A stretch of 64,000 bases of DNA from Anaerolineales bacterium UBA2395. Lineage in GTDB: Bacteria; Chloroflexota; Anaerolineae; Anaerolineales; Villigracilaceae. Position 1 is the stretch's first letter, and each line of letters starts with the position of its first letter. Made by a program: the position numbers and the translations under genes. The stretch is from NCBI GenBank assembly GCA_002343775.1, contig DDSH01000021.1, positions 10,019 to 74,018 of the forward strand, given 5' to 3'. Under the pieces are notes generated by a model. That model did no database searches. It was given only the letters and a program-made list of their open reading frames with translations, and was not told the origin of the DNA. Of this stretch, positions 50,566 through 59,246 are shown piece after piece.

Positions 50566-51363
50566 TTACTTCATCGCGCGGAACAAACCGGCATCTTTCG
50601 AGATCTGAATAACGCCATCTTTTGCCAGTTTCTCTCTTAATTCCACTTCGAGCCGCTTCATTTCTTCCGCAGACAGTGTGTCTACAGACGCCATGGAGCG
50701 AATGTACGCCAGAATGATGTCCACATCTGTCACTCGTAGTTCATCGGGGTAACGGGATAATTCTACACGCGGAAAGAACTCTTGCAATTGGTCTTTCCCG
50801 TTTTCGAGTATAAATTGCAACGAAAACTCCGCGGTTTTTCCGCCGTTCACCCGGGCAACCCACTGATACATTTCACGCAAGTGGTTCACGCCCGATGTGG
50901 CGGCAAATAGGACACCATCATCCTTCAAAACCCGCCGAATTTCTGAAAATGCTTTTTGACGATCCGGCACATGATACAGCATGTAATTTGCTATGACCGC
51001 GTCAAAGGTCTTGTCGGCATATGGAATAGATTGCACATCCACCTGTTCGAACTTGATGCCGCGCTTGATAACAATTAAGTTCCGCCACGCCGCGTCCAGC
51101 ATCCCATCGGAGAGGTCGGTCAGTGTCAGCGCCCAGCCTGCGGGGATTCGGCTGGCGGATTCTTTCCACAACTCACCATTGCCGCAGCCCAATTCCAGGA
51201 CGTTGGCATTGACTGGCAGTTCGATCAATTGGTCGAAGAGCCAATTAAACCATCCATATGAATTTGTACTAAACCGTTGATGGATCGCCAGGCGCGCATT
51301 GAGGTTGCCAGAATCTTTGTACTGGATCTGCGTGAGATAGGCTTGGTCGGTCAGTTTCGACAT
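50566..51363 (-). CDS. Class I SAM-dependent methyltransferase
   Basis: 265 residues. NVLELGCGNGELW near 54-66 is motif I, and FEQVDVQSIPYADKTFDAVIANYMLYHVPDRQKAFSEIRRVLKDDGVLFAAT covers motifs II and III. The N-terminal IHQRFSTNSYGWFNWLF and a C-terminal EL helix are typical of the Methyltransf_11/25 group. It would methylate a glycan or lipid intermediate. It lies 2 nt downstream of a second methyltransferase gene, so two methylations of the same glycan are likely. Confidence 0.87.
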   Translation of the reverse strand: MSKLTDQAYLTQIQYKDSGNLNARLAIHQRFSTNSYGWFNWLFDQLIELPVNANVLELGCGNGELWKESASRIPAGWALTLTDLSDGMLDAAWRNLIVIKRGIKFEQVDVQSIPYADKTFDAVIANYMLYHVPDRQKAFSEIRRVLKDDGVLFAATSGVNHLREMYQWVARVNGGKTAEFSLQFILENGKDQLQEFFPRVELSRYPDELRVTDVDIILAYIRSMASVDTLSAEEMKRLEVELREKLAKDGVIQISKDAGLFRAMK

Positions 51364-51365
51364 CG

Positions 51366-52187
51366 CTATTTTTTTATGACGATCAGTGGATACTGTCCAT
51401 TTTCAGCAAAGAATCCCGGGAAAATATCTTCAAGCCAGAAGACGAATTTCAGAAACGCCCGCCCGCCGAAGGGACGCACAAAGTTGCGCAGAATGCGGGT
51501 GCTCAATCCGCGCCACGGCTTGAGTTCGATGGTCATCTTCGAACCGATCTCACGCTTCATCCATTCGGGGGTCATTTTTTCCACGAAGGTTCCGGCGGGG
51601 GCATCTTCGCTCAGCCATTCCTTTTTCTTTTTGGCAGAACGCCCGGAGAACTTGCGCACCAAGCCAATGAATGGTTCCGCCATGCGGCTGATGAACGGAT
51701 CGCTCCAACCGTTGACGATGGCTGCCGTGCGACCCGGTGCAAGCACGCGGTGAATCTCCGCGTAGGCTTTGGGATGTTCAGGCAAGGCAAGATGATGAAT
51801 AGCATGCATCGAAACAGCGCCATCGAAGGCGTCTTTCTTGAAAGGCAAATTCGCCAAGTCACCAACGACGAAAAGACCGTGGTCACCGATGCGGTTGCGA
51901 GCCTCGCGCAAGGCTTGAATGGAAATATCCAAGCAGATGCGCTTCTGGTAACCCGCTGAATAAGTCTTGTACTCTTCATACTGGACGGGACCAGACCCAG
52001 CGTCGAGAATGAAGCGACCGGTTGGGATGAGTCCATTCAGCACGCGCAGACGCGTCTTGTGGATGTATTCACGCGAAACGGAGCGCAAGTCTTCATAACG
52101 GGCATTCTGATAATTGCCGTCATCCTCCTGCATCCAGCCGATCTCATCATAAAATTCGCGGACTTTTTGTTTTGTTTCGTTGGTCAT
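51366..52187 (-). CDS. Class I SAM-dependent methyltransferase
   Basis: 273 residues. FILDAGSGPVQYEEYKTYS (57-75) is motif I with an unusual AGSGPVQ loop. RICLDISIQALREAR, FVVGDLANLPFKKDAFDGAVSMHAIHHL and YAEIHRVLAPGRTAAIVNG follow as motifs post-I to III. The C-terminal 90 residues include a basic stretch (GRSAKKKKEW) and a helical end. It is paired with the methyltransferase gene 2 nt downstream. The substrate is unknown; a hydrophobic end may place it at the membrane. Confidence 0.87.
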   Translation of the reverse strand: MTNETKQKVREFYDEIGWMQEDDGNYQNARYEDLRSVSREYIHKTRLRVLNGLIPTGRFILDAGSGPVQYEEYKTYSAGYQKRICLDISIQALREARNRIGDHGLFVVGDLANLPFKKDAFDGAVSMHAIHHLALPEHPKAYAEIHRVLAPGRTAAIVNGWSDPFISRMAEPFIGLVRKFSGRSAKKKKEWLSEDAPAGTFVEKMTPEWMKREIGSKMTIELKPWRGLSTRILRNFVRPFGGRAFLKFVFWLEDIFPGFFAENGQYPLIVIKK

Positions 52188-52204
52188 TTAATTTCTTCTC
52201 TTCT

Positions 52205-52267
52205 ACCACAAAGGGTCACAAAGGAGCACGAAGGGTTTCCTTTGTGACCCTTTGTTCCCTTTGTGGT
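52205..52267. repeat. Large hairpin made of 10-bp repeat units
   Basis: ACCACAAAGG, GTCACAAAGG and AGCACGAAGG follow each other, then the mirror units TCCTTTGTGA, CCCTTTGTTC and CCTTTGTGGT. The two halves pair over nearly their whole length. It fills the gap between the methyltransferase and GT-B genes and reaches the TAA stop of the latter. Confidence 0.75.
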
Positions 52268-53904
52268 TATTTTTTCCATGTAAACGGCTCGCCGACCAAA
52301 AAGCCAAATGTTTCTTTGAATTGCGCCATGCCTTCTTCGCTCAAAACTTTTTCCAGCGTCCAGACTTCAAGATCATCCCAGAAGTTCATCAAACGCCACG
52401 GGAAGGGGCGCGGATATTCAAAGAAGAAGCGGTAGGCATAATTCCATGCAAATTCAATTTGCTTTTCTTTCATTTGATGGGCGGGAATATCTGCCAACAC
52501 CTTTTCGAGTGTGGCGTAGTATTCATCCCATGTATTTGGGTCAATGGTGATGCCGCGCCCGCGATAGTGAGTTTGTCCGCATGAAATGACAGGACGTCCG
52601 TTCATGGCGGTCTCGAGACCAACCGTGGTAGTGTACGCCAAACCGACATTCGCAATTTCGATCAAGTCGTAGGTGTTGACATTATCCAACGCGCCGATGA
52701 CATGAATATGGCTCGGCAACTCGGGCAAGGCTTCTTTCACCACCGTCGCCATCGACTTGGCTTGCGGAACAAGTCGCTCACCCGGGTGAACACGGATGAC
52801 CAACTGCACATCCGTCCGCTTGGCAAAGTATTGAACGGTCTTGGTGATCCACTCGGTCATGGAGGCGGCGAAAATGTCACGCCCCAAGGTAAGGCTGTCG
52901 CCGAGCACGTTGGCGGCGAGCATCACCACCGGGCGGTCATCCAAGCCGACTTGTTTGCGGGTAACATCCGCGCCCTGGGCAGAAACATACTGCCACAAGC
53001 GTTTGGACTTACCCCACACCCGCGCACCACGGCGAGCATTTTCAAGGTCGGCTAAACGCTCGTACATGGCATCGGTCATCGGCAGGGAGCAACGTGCATC
53101 AACAAGATAATCCGTTTCCTGCTGCATGATGGAGGAGTTCTGCGCCAGCCAGATCTGTTCGCGCTGGTCGTTGAATTCGTACGTGACCGCATCGATTCCA
53201 AGATACCGCGCCACGCGGAAGACGATGCCCATTTCCAAAATCAAGCCGTTGGGAATCAAAACCACGTCCGGCTTATTCATCTGCATGTATTGCAGCGCGG
53301 CTTTGGCGGCAAAAGTATTTCGTTCCACGCGCAGGTCATACAAGGCTTTGTCGCCTGCATCGTTCATGTCCACTTCTTCGCGCATCAGGGTGTATTGCGC
53401 ATCCCATAATGAGACTTCTTTGATGTCTTGCTGAATCTTCTCAGGCAGGTCATCGTGTTTCACCGCGCGCAGCGTGCCGTGCGACACCCGCGAAGAGGAC
53501 TGAATATCGAGCATCGAAACATGCTTCACCAATGGAGACAGAATTTTCAACGCTTCATGCGTATGCAGAACGCGCTGCCGTTGCGTGAATTTATCTTTTT
53601 GCTTGTGCCATTCGGAATACGGTAGCGTGAGCAGGGTCACATCGTGCCCCATGCCCGCCAGCACCAACCCCAAATACGCCGATTGTTCGATCCAATAATG
53701 AAGCGTGGCAAATAATAAAACATTCTTTCCCTTCGGCGCTTTCTCGGCGTAAGGCTTCACTGCCTTCACCGCATCCGGCAAGGATTTCAGCAAACGCGTC
53801 AGGTTGTAATGATCTTTACGCGGACGATTCTTTGACCGAAGCATCCAATCGATCTCGGCAGTGAAGGGCAGGTCGCCCAGTAGTTCGCGGAGTGGAGTTT
53901 TCAT
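52267..53904 (-). CDS. GT-B-like glycosyltransferase, candidate CMP-nonulosonate transferase
   Basis: 545 residues, paralogous to 20846-22489. LFATLHYWIEQSAYLGLVLAGMGHDVTLLTLP is the first GT-B strand set. DVVLIPNGLILEMGIVFRVARYLGIDAV aligns with VVVFNGQFFPEATARFVAQARG of the paralogue. LVIRVHPGE (HP at 373-374) and YTTTVGLETAM (TT at 426-427) are the HP and ST-like motifs of bacterial sialyltransferase-like proteins. It would transfer a CMP-activated sugar in the cytosol. It is next to the ABC exporter genes, so it may act late in the glycan chain. Confidence 0.65.
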   Translation of the reverse strand: MKTPLRELLGDLPFTAEIDWMLRSKNRPRKDHYNLTRLLKSLPDAVKAVKPYAEKAPKGKNVLLFATLHYWIEQSAYLGLVLAGMGHDVTLLTLPYSEWHKQKDKFTQRQRVLHTHEALKILSPLVKHVSMLDIQSSSRVSHGTLRAVKHDDLPEKIQQDIKEVSLWDAQYTLMREEVDMNDAGDKALYDLRVERNTFAAKAALQYMQMNKPDVVLIPNGLILEMGIVFRVARYLGIDAVTYEFNDQREQIWLAQNSSIMQQETDYLVDARCSLPMTDAMYERLADLENARRGARVWGKSKRLWQYVSAQGADVTRKQVGLDDRPVVMLAANVLGDSLTLGRDIFAASMTEWITKTVQYFAKRTDVQLVIRVHPGERLVPQAKSMATVVKEALPELPSHIHVIGALDNVNTYDLIEIANVGLAYTTTVGLETAMNGRPVISCGQTHYRGRGITIDPNTWDEYYATLEKVLADIPAHQMKEKQIEFAWNYAYRFFFEYPRPFPWRLMNFWDDLEVWTLEKVLSEEGMAQFKETFGFLVGEPFTWKK

Positions 53905-53907
53905 AAT

Positions 53908-53976
53908 GGTTACAGGTATAAGGTTGCAGGTTTAAGGTTGCAGGCATTTAACTTTCAACCTGCAACTTGTAACCTT
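53908..53976. repeat. AAGGTT-type degenerate heptad repeat
   Basis: GGTTACAGGTATAAGGTTGCAGGTTTAAGGTTGCAGG is followed by the pairing half CAACCTGCAACTTGTAACCTTC. It fills the 72-bp gap between the Wzt-like and GT-B genes. Confidence 0.7.
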
Positions 53977-55266
<1,290 letters not shown>

Positions 55267-55272
55267 AAATAC

Positions 55273-55338
55273 CGTTGAGGGTTGAAGGTTGAAGGTTGAA
55301 GGTTTTTAACCTGCAACCTTCAACGTTTAACCTGTAAC
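55273..55338. repeat. GGTTGAA heptanucleotide repeat with inverted arm
   Basis: GTTGAGGGTTGAAGGTTGAAGGTTGAAGG contains three to four GGTTGAA heptads, followed by AACCTGCAACCTTCAACG, which pairs back. It separates the Wzm- and Wzt-like genes. Confidence 0.75.
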
Positions 55339-56184
55339 CTAAATAGTGTCCGCGAAAGTCTTTTCCATGCTCTTGAAATAGAAAAGCCCAGAGATAAAGA
55401 TCAAAATCGAAATTCCAACGGAGACCCATAACGAGAGGTCTGGTCCGTTGCCGACGCCGAGCAGTGCCCAGCGGAATCCGTTAACCACGCCTGCCATTGG
55501 ATTAAGCGAATAGAGAAGCTGCCATTGCTCTGAGATCACAGAGGCAGAATAGGCTACGGGTGTGGCAAACAGCCAAAACTGAGTCAGAAACGGGAGGGCT
55601 TGGTTTACATCCCGATATTGCACGTTGATCGCAGACAGCCAGAGGGCAACACCCAGCGCTGTCACAATCGCAAGCAAGAGAAATAGCGGAAGGGTCCAGA
55701 CCAAATGCCATGCCGGGGTGACTTGATAGTAGAACATCAAGATGACGAGGATGACAAAGGCGATCGCAAAGTCCACCATGCCCGCAAACACAGAAGCGGT
55801 TGGAAGAATGAGGCGGGGGAAGTAGATCTTCGTCACCATGTTCTGGTGCGCCACCAATGAGCGGCTGCCCTGATTGAGCGCAGTGATGAACAACCCCCAC
55901 GGTAACAACGCTGTGAATGAAAAGACGGGATAGGGAATGCCTTCAGTGGGAAGTTTGGCAACGCGGTCGAAGAGAAAGGTGAAGACCAGCATGGTCATGA
56001 CGGGTTGAACGACCGCCCAAGCCATGCCTAGCAGGGTTTGTTTGTATTTCACCTTGATGTCACGCCAGACCATGAAGAAGATCAGTTCGCGGTAGATGAA
56101 GAGATCGCGCAGGTTGAGCGCCGCCAGCCCTTTGGATGGTTTGATGTAAACAATATGGGGTTCGTGTTTGGTAAGTTCGGTCAT
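55339..56184 (-). CDS. wzm: ABC transporter permease (Wzm-like)
   Basis: 281 residues from the ATG at 56184; the extra 19 residues of the longer frame derive from the GGTTGAA repeat. LRDLFIYRELIFFMVWRDIKVKYKQTLLGMAWAVVQPVMTMLVFTFLFDRVAKL is the N-terminal ABC-2 signature. Six membrane segments follow, with the periplasmic loop and a YFKSMEKTFADTI end. With the Wzt-like protein it forms the channel for glycan export. The gene order permease-ATPase is the usual one. Confidence 0.93.
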   Translation of the reverse strand: MTELTKHEPHIVYIKPSKGLAALNLRDLFIYRELIFFMVWRDIKVKYKQTLLGMAWAVVQPVMTMLVFTFLFDRVAKLPTEGIPYPVFSFTALLPWGLFITALNQGSRSLVAHQNMVTKIYFPRLILPTASVFAGMVDFAIAFVILVILMFYYQVTPAWHLVWTLPLFLLLAIVTALGVALWLSAINVQYRDVNQALPFLTQFWLFATPVAYSASVISEQWQLLYSLNPMAGVVNGFRWALLGVGNGPDLSLWVSVGISILIFISGLFYFKSMEKTFADTI

Positions 56185-56186
56185 GG

Positions 56187-56254
56187 GAAGGTTGAAGGTT
56201 GAAGGTTGAAGGTTGAAGGTGGTTTCACTTGACACCTTCAACCTGTACCATGCA
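56187..56254. repeat. GGTTGAA heptanucleotide repeat with inverted arm
   Basis: Four to five GGTTGAA units (GGTTGAAGGTTGAAGG...) are followed by GGTTTCACTTGACACCTTCAACCTGTACC. It lies between the permease and epimerase genes; the run reads into the frame upstream of the permease. Confidence 0.78.
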
Positions 56255-56256
56255 AC

Positions 56257-57261
56257 TTATTTTATTTTGTCTCGATTCGCTTTGAACCACTCGATGGTGC
56301 GGCGCATACCTTCTTCAAAAGGAACTTGTGCGCTCCAATTGAAGAGTTCTTTTGCGCGGGTCACGTCCAGTCCGCGGCGAGGTTGACCATTGGGCTTGTC
56401 TGTCTGCCAGACGATCTTGCCTTGGAAGTTGGTGAGTTTAGCAACCATTTCGGTGAGGTCTTTGATGGAAATCTCGTAGCCAGAGCCAAGGTTGACGGGC
56501 AGGTCGCCGTTGTATTTTTCGGCGGCAGTAACGATACCATCCGCGGCATCTTCCACGTAGAGGAATTCGCGGGTGGGAGAACCATCGCCCCAGGCGGGTA
56601 GTTCCTTGTCACCGCGCTCGCCTGCTTCCACCGCTTTGCGGATGAGAGCCGGGATCACATGTGAGGTTTGCAAGTTGAAGTTATCGCGCGGACCATACAG
56701 ATTCACGGGCAAAAGGAAGATGGCATTGAAGCCATATTGCTGGCGATACGCTTGCGCCTGCACGAGCATCATCTTCTTGGCAAGACCGTACGGAGCATTC
56801 GTCTCTTCGGGATAGCCGATCCACAGGTCGTCTTCCTTGAACGGAACAGGCGTGAACTTGGGATATGCGCACACCGTGCCAATGGCAACGAATTTACCGA
56901 CACCATTCTTGTATGCCTGATGCATGAGCTCCACGCCCATCATCAGGTTGTCATAGAAAAATTCAGCGGGGTGTTCGCGGTTCGCGCCGATACCGCCCAC
57001 ATTCGCGGCGAGGTGAATGATGACAACATTCTTCGGGTCAACGCCTTTGAGCGTGTCGGCATACAGGCGTTTGATGTCGTTCGGGTCAACGAGGTTGTAA
57101 TTTTCGATGCGCGGAATAAAGATATCCGTCGCGCCACGCTGTTTCAACTTTTCGATGACGAACGAGCCGAGAAAGCCCGCGCCGCCGGTGACGATCACTT
57201 TTTTGTTCTGCCAGAAGGGTTGAATGTTTAAAGTTGAAGGTTCAAGGTTGTTATTCGACAT
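56257..57261 (-). CDS. GDP-L-fucose synthase-like NAD-dependent epimerase
   Basis: 334 residues from the ATG at 57261; a longer frame to 57459 lies over the neighbouring four-helix gene and is rejected. TGGAGFLG (25-32) binds NAD(P), and GTVCAYPKFTPVPFKEDDLW, TNAPYGLAKKMMLVQAQAYRQQYG and PVNLYGPRDNF are the fucose-synthase motifs with the catalytic Tyr and Lys. The first 18 residues come from a heptad repeat. It would make GDP-L-fucose or a related 6-deoxysugar; the needed GDP-mannose dehydratase is not in the window. Confidence 0.87.
   Translation of the reverse strand: MSNNNLEPSTLNIQPFWQNKKVIVTGGAGFLGSFVIEKLKQRGATDIFIPRIENYNLVDPNDIKRLYADTLKGVDPKNVVIIHLAANVGGIGANREHPAEFFYDNLMMGVELMHQAYKNGVGKFVAIGTVCAYPKFTPVPFKEDDLWIGYPEETNAPYGLAKKMMLVQAQAYRQQYGFNAIFLLPVNLYGPRDNFNLQTSHVIPALIRKAVEAGERGDKELPAWGDGSPTREFLYVEDAADGIVTAAEKYNGDLPVNLGSGYEISIKDLTEMVAKLTNFQGKIVWQTDKPNGQPRRGLDVTRAKELFNWSAQVPFEEGMRRTIEWFKANRDKIK
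57217..57250. repeat. GGTTGAA-type heptad repeat translated in the epimerase N-terminus
   Basis: GGGTTGAATGTTTAAAGTTGAAGGTTCAAGG reads into the epimerase as its first residues (about 5-16), next to the stop of the four-helix gene. Confidence 0.6.
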
Positions 57262-57664
57262 TGTATTCTGCTCCATCTTCCCGCATTCTGCGGGCATTGG
57301 GTTGAGTTTCGAGATATTGAATAATACGAGCAAGTTGCTTACTGCAAATCTCCGCAAGGAGGAACAGTTCAGAGAAATTCTCTTCAGAGATATATCCTTG
57401 GTCTCTCGCAATACAAAGCTGGGCACGCAATTCACCAGCAGAACCCTTCGCAAGTCCAAGGTATTTTATAAACTGGGCTTGTGTCTGGCTTTCAAAGCCT
57501 TCCGCAATATTGGACATGATCGAAACCGCTGCTCTTCGCATTTGGTCGCGCAAGCCAAAATCACGAGCAAAGGTTCCGTCTGTTGAGTATTTATAAATCA
57601 AGTTGGTCAGATCTTTAGCTCTCTGCCAAACCTCCAAATCTTCAAAACGCTTCGCTGTCGTCAT
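57251..57664 (-). CDS. Four-helix bundle protein (23S rRNA intervening-sequence family)
   Basis: 137 residues. FEDLEVWQRAKDLTNLIYKYS is the conserved start, and RDQMRRAAVSIMSNIAEGFESQTQAQFIKYLGLAKGSAGELRAQL is the family core (PF05635). Relatives are encoded in 23S intervening sequences or stand alone; Avd of diversity-generating elements is also related, but no reverse transcriptase is present here. The gene sits between two epimerase genes and is flanked on both sides by GGTTGAA-type repeats. Its end overlaps the epimerase start by 11 nt. It is probably a passenger. Confidence 0.9.
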   Translation of the reverse strand: MTTAKRFEDLEVWQRAKDLTNLIYKYSTDGTFARDFGLRDQMRRAAVSIMSNIAEGFESQTQAQFIKYLGLAKGSAGELRAQLCIARDQGYISEENFSELFLLAEICSKQLARIIQYLETQPNARRMREDGAEYNVE

Positions 57665-57695
57665 AACCTTAAACCTTTAGATTTCAACCTGCAAC
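57665..57695. repeat. AACCT-type repeat arm
   Basis: AACCTTAAACCTTTAGATTTCAACCTGCAACC is a degenerate form of the GGTTGAA family, in the gap between the epimerase and four-helix genes. Confidence 0.55.
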
Positions 57696-58706
57696 CTACT
57701 GCACAATAAACTGCGCATTTCTATATCGGTCATCGGTTGGGTCTTTTATTAGACCAGATTTCAATGCAAATAAAACCTCGCGGACACCATCATCGATATC
57801 CAACGTAGTTTCAAAGCCAAGCACACGCCTGATCTTTTCGAACGAGACCGAAATGTCGCGCATATCGCCGCCGAAGGTGAGGTCTTTGTATTCCACCACG
57901 GTTTCGGGCATGCGCTTTAAGACATATGCGACAATGTCGTTTTTCGAGTAATTGCCGTTATCGGTTCCAAGGTTGAAGACCTGCCCGCGGATCTTACTTT
58001 GCTCCGCTTCCAAGCCTATAATGACTCCACGCACCACATCGCGGATGTGGACGAACGAACGCGAATATCCGCGTTGGTAGATGATGAGTTGACGTTTGGT
58101 GAAGGCTTCGAGTACGAACTGATTGACGATGAGATCGAAGCGTGTACGAGGCGAAAGTCCGTACAGGGTTGCAAAGCGGAAGAGCAGAGGCGCACACACC
58201 GCATCTTTCTGTGAGAGGAGATATTCCTCACCCGCGATCTTTGTCTCGGCGTAAAGCGACTGCGGGTTGAGCGGCGTCTCCTCGGTCACCGGTTTACCGT
58301 CTTCAGATAAACCATAATTACTGTAGGTGGAGGCGAACACGAAACGCTCCACACCCAGGTCGGCAGATTGCTCGAAGACCAGCCTGGTTGCATCAACGTT
58401 GTATTTCCATGCCACCTGCTTCCCCACCGCCTGACACGCCGGAAACCCCACAATGCCGGCAAGATGAACCACCGCATTGGGTCTGCCCCAATCTTTCTTG
58501 ACAGCATCCCGTACGGCGCGTGGCTCGGTCACGTCGGTTTTGAGGAAGTTAAAGTTGGGGTGACTCATGAAAGGCAAAATACTCTCGCCGCCAAAGAGCA
58601 AAGAGTCCAGAATGGTAACCCGGTAATTTTGCCGTAACAGTTCCGAGGTCAAGAGAGAACCGATGTACCCCGCGCCACCCGTGATCAAGATATGACGTTC
58701 CGTCAT
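57696..58706 (-). CDS. NAD-dependent epimerase/dehydratase
   Basis: 336 residues. ILITGGAGYIGSLLTSELL (6-24) binds NAD, and FASTYSNYGLSEDGKPVTEETPLNPQSLYAETKIAGEEYL holds the catalytic Ser, Tyr and Lys as SLYAETK. RGYSRSFVHIRDVVRGVI and FGGDMRDISVSFEKIRRVLGFE are usual for UDP-glucose-epimerase-like SDRs. It acts on a nucleotide sugar. It overlaps the regulator gene by 4 nt (ATGA), so both are co-translated; their link is likely meaningful. Confidence 0.9.
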   Translation of the reverse strand: MTERHILITGGAGYIGSLLTSELLRQNYRVTILDSLLFGGESILPFMSHPNFNFLKTDVTEPRAVRDAVKKDWGRPNAVVHLAGIVGFPACQAVGKQVAWKYNVDATRLVFEQSADLGVERFVFASTYSNYGLSEDGKPVTEETPLNPQSLYAETKIAGEEYLLSQKDAVCAPLLFRFATLYGLSPRTRFDLIVNQFVLEAFTKRQLIIYQRGYSRSFVHIRDVVRGVIIGLEAEQSKIRGQVFNLGTDNGNYSKNDIVAYVLKRMPETVVEYKDLTFGGDMRDISVSFEKIRRVLGFETTLDIDDGVREVLFALKSGLIKDPTDDRYRNAQFIVQ

Positions 58707-59179
58707 TCCAAGCCCTCCAATCTGATCTTGTATCCATCCAGAACAAGCGCAGGCACCGACTTGTCATTTACCACAGCAATGCCCTGCTCGATACAGGTGA
58801 GTTTGCAAATATCTGCCACATCCCCGGCGCCCACAATGCGCACACGGTCGAAACCGGCGTTCTTGATCTTTAAGAGGTGATCTTTCACACGTTGACGAGT
58901 GCGGCGATAAACCGAAAAAGATTGTTCAACATAGTTCACAGCCAGGCGCGCGCGCAAAGCAAGCCCTTCGGGGGTAATGATATAGCGCAATTTCTTGCGT
59001 TCGGCACGTGAAACCTTAACGGCGCCTTTTGCGATCAGCCGCTTTAAATGCCAATTGACCGTGCCAACTGCCACACCCAATTGGGTAGCCAGTGTGGATT
59101 GATTGACATCGGGGTCGTTTTCGATCTGCTCCAGAAGGGTCAGTTCACGGAGTTCTTCGTTTGTAGATTCAACACTCAT
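58703..59179 (-). CDS. Winged-helix transcriptional regulator of EPS-associated MarR-like type
   Basis: 158 residues. Residues 10-75 form a winged helix (LEQIENDPDVNQSTLATQLGVAVGTVNWHLKRLIAKGAVKV), like MarR-type regulators found with EPS operons. After a helical linker (80-108) a second part begins with FDRVRIVGAGDVADICKLTCIEQGIAVVND; GAGDVADI (117-124) followed by CIEQGIAVV looks like the start of a small Rossmann-like domain, which could sense a sugar nucleotide. It is the first gene of the long minus-strand run. A palindrome in its promoter region recurs upstream of the PAPS synthase. Confidence 0.82.
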   Translation of the reverse strand: MSVESTNEELRELTLLEQIENDPDVNQSTLATQLGVAVGTVNWHLKRLIAKGAVKVSRAERKKLRYIITPEGLALRARLAVNYVEQSFSVYRRTRQRVKDHLLKIKNAGFDRVRIVGAGDVADICKLTCIEQGIAVVNDKSVPALVLDGYKIRLEGLE

Positions 59180-59181
59180 GC

Positions 59182-59216
59182 TTTATAATTCCAAAATTCA
59201 GTCACTGAATTATAAC
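59182..59216. promoter_or_regulatory. Divergent promoter with operator-like palindrome of the regulator
   Basis: AATTCA-GTCAC-TGAATT (59195-59211) is centred in a wider inverted repeat TTATAATTC / GAATTATAA (59183-59191, 59207-59215). TATAAT lies on the plus strand at 59184-59189, reading toward the gene at 59247, and on the minus strand at 59209-59214, reading toward the regulator at 59179. A protein bound to the palindrome would cover both start sites, fitting autorepression. The 10-mer CCAAAATTCA (59191-59200) is identical to 30061-30070. Confidence 0.55.
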
Positions 59217-59246
59217 CCACTTTTCAGGCACGGACAAAGTATCCTC

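Noticed and set aside
55273..56254. CRISPR-like array from regularly repeated heptamers
   Set aside because: Units are 7 bp and contiguous, without spacers; no cas gene is present.
57251..57664. Diversity-generating retroelement suggested by the Avd-related four-helix protein
   Set aside because: No reverse transcriptase, template repeat or variable repeat is present in the window.
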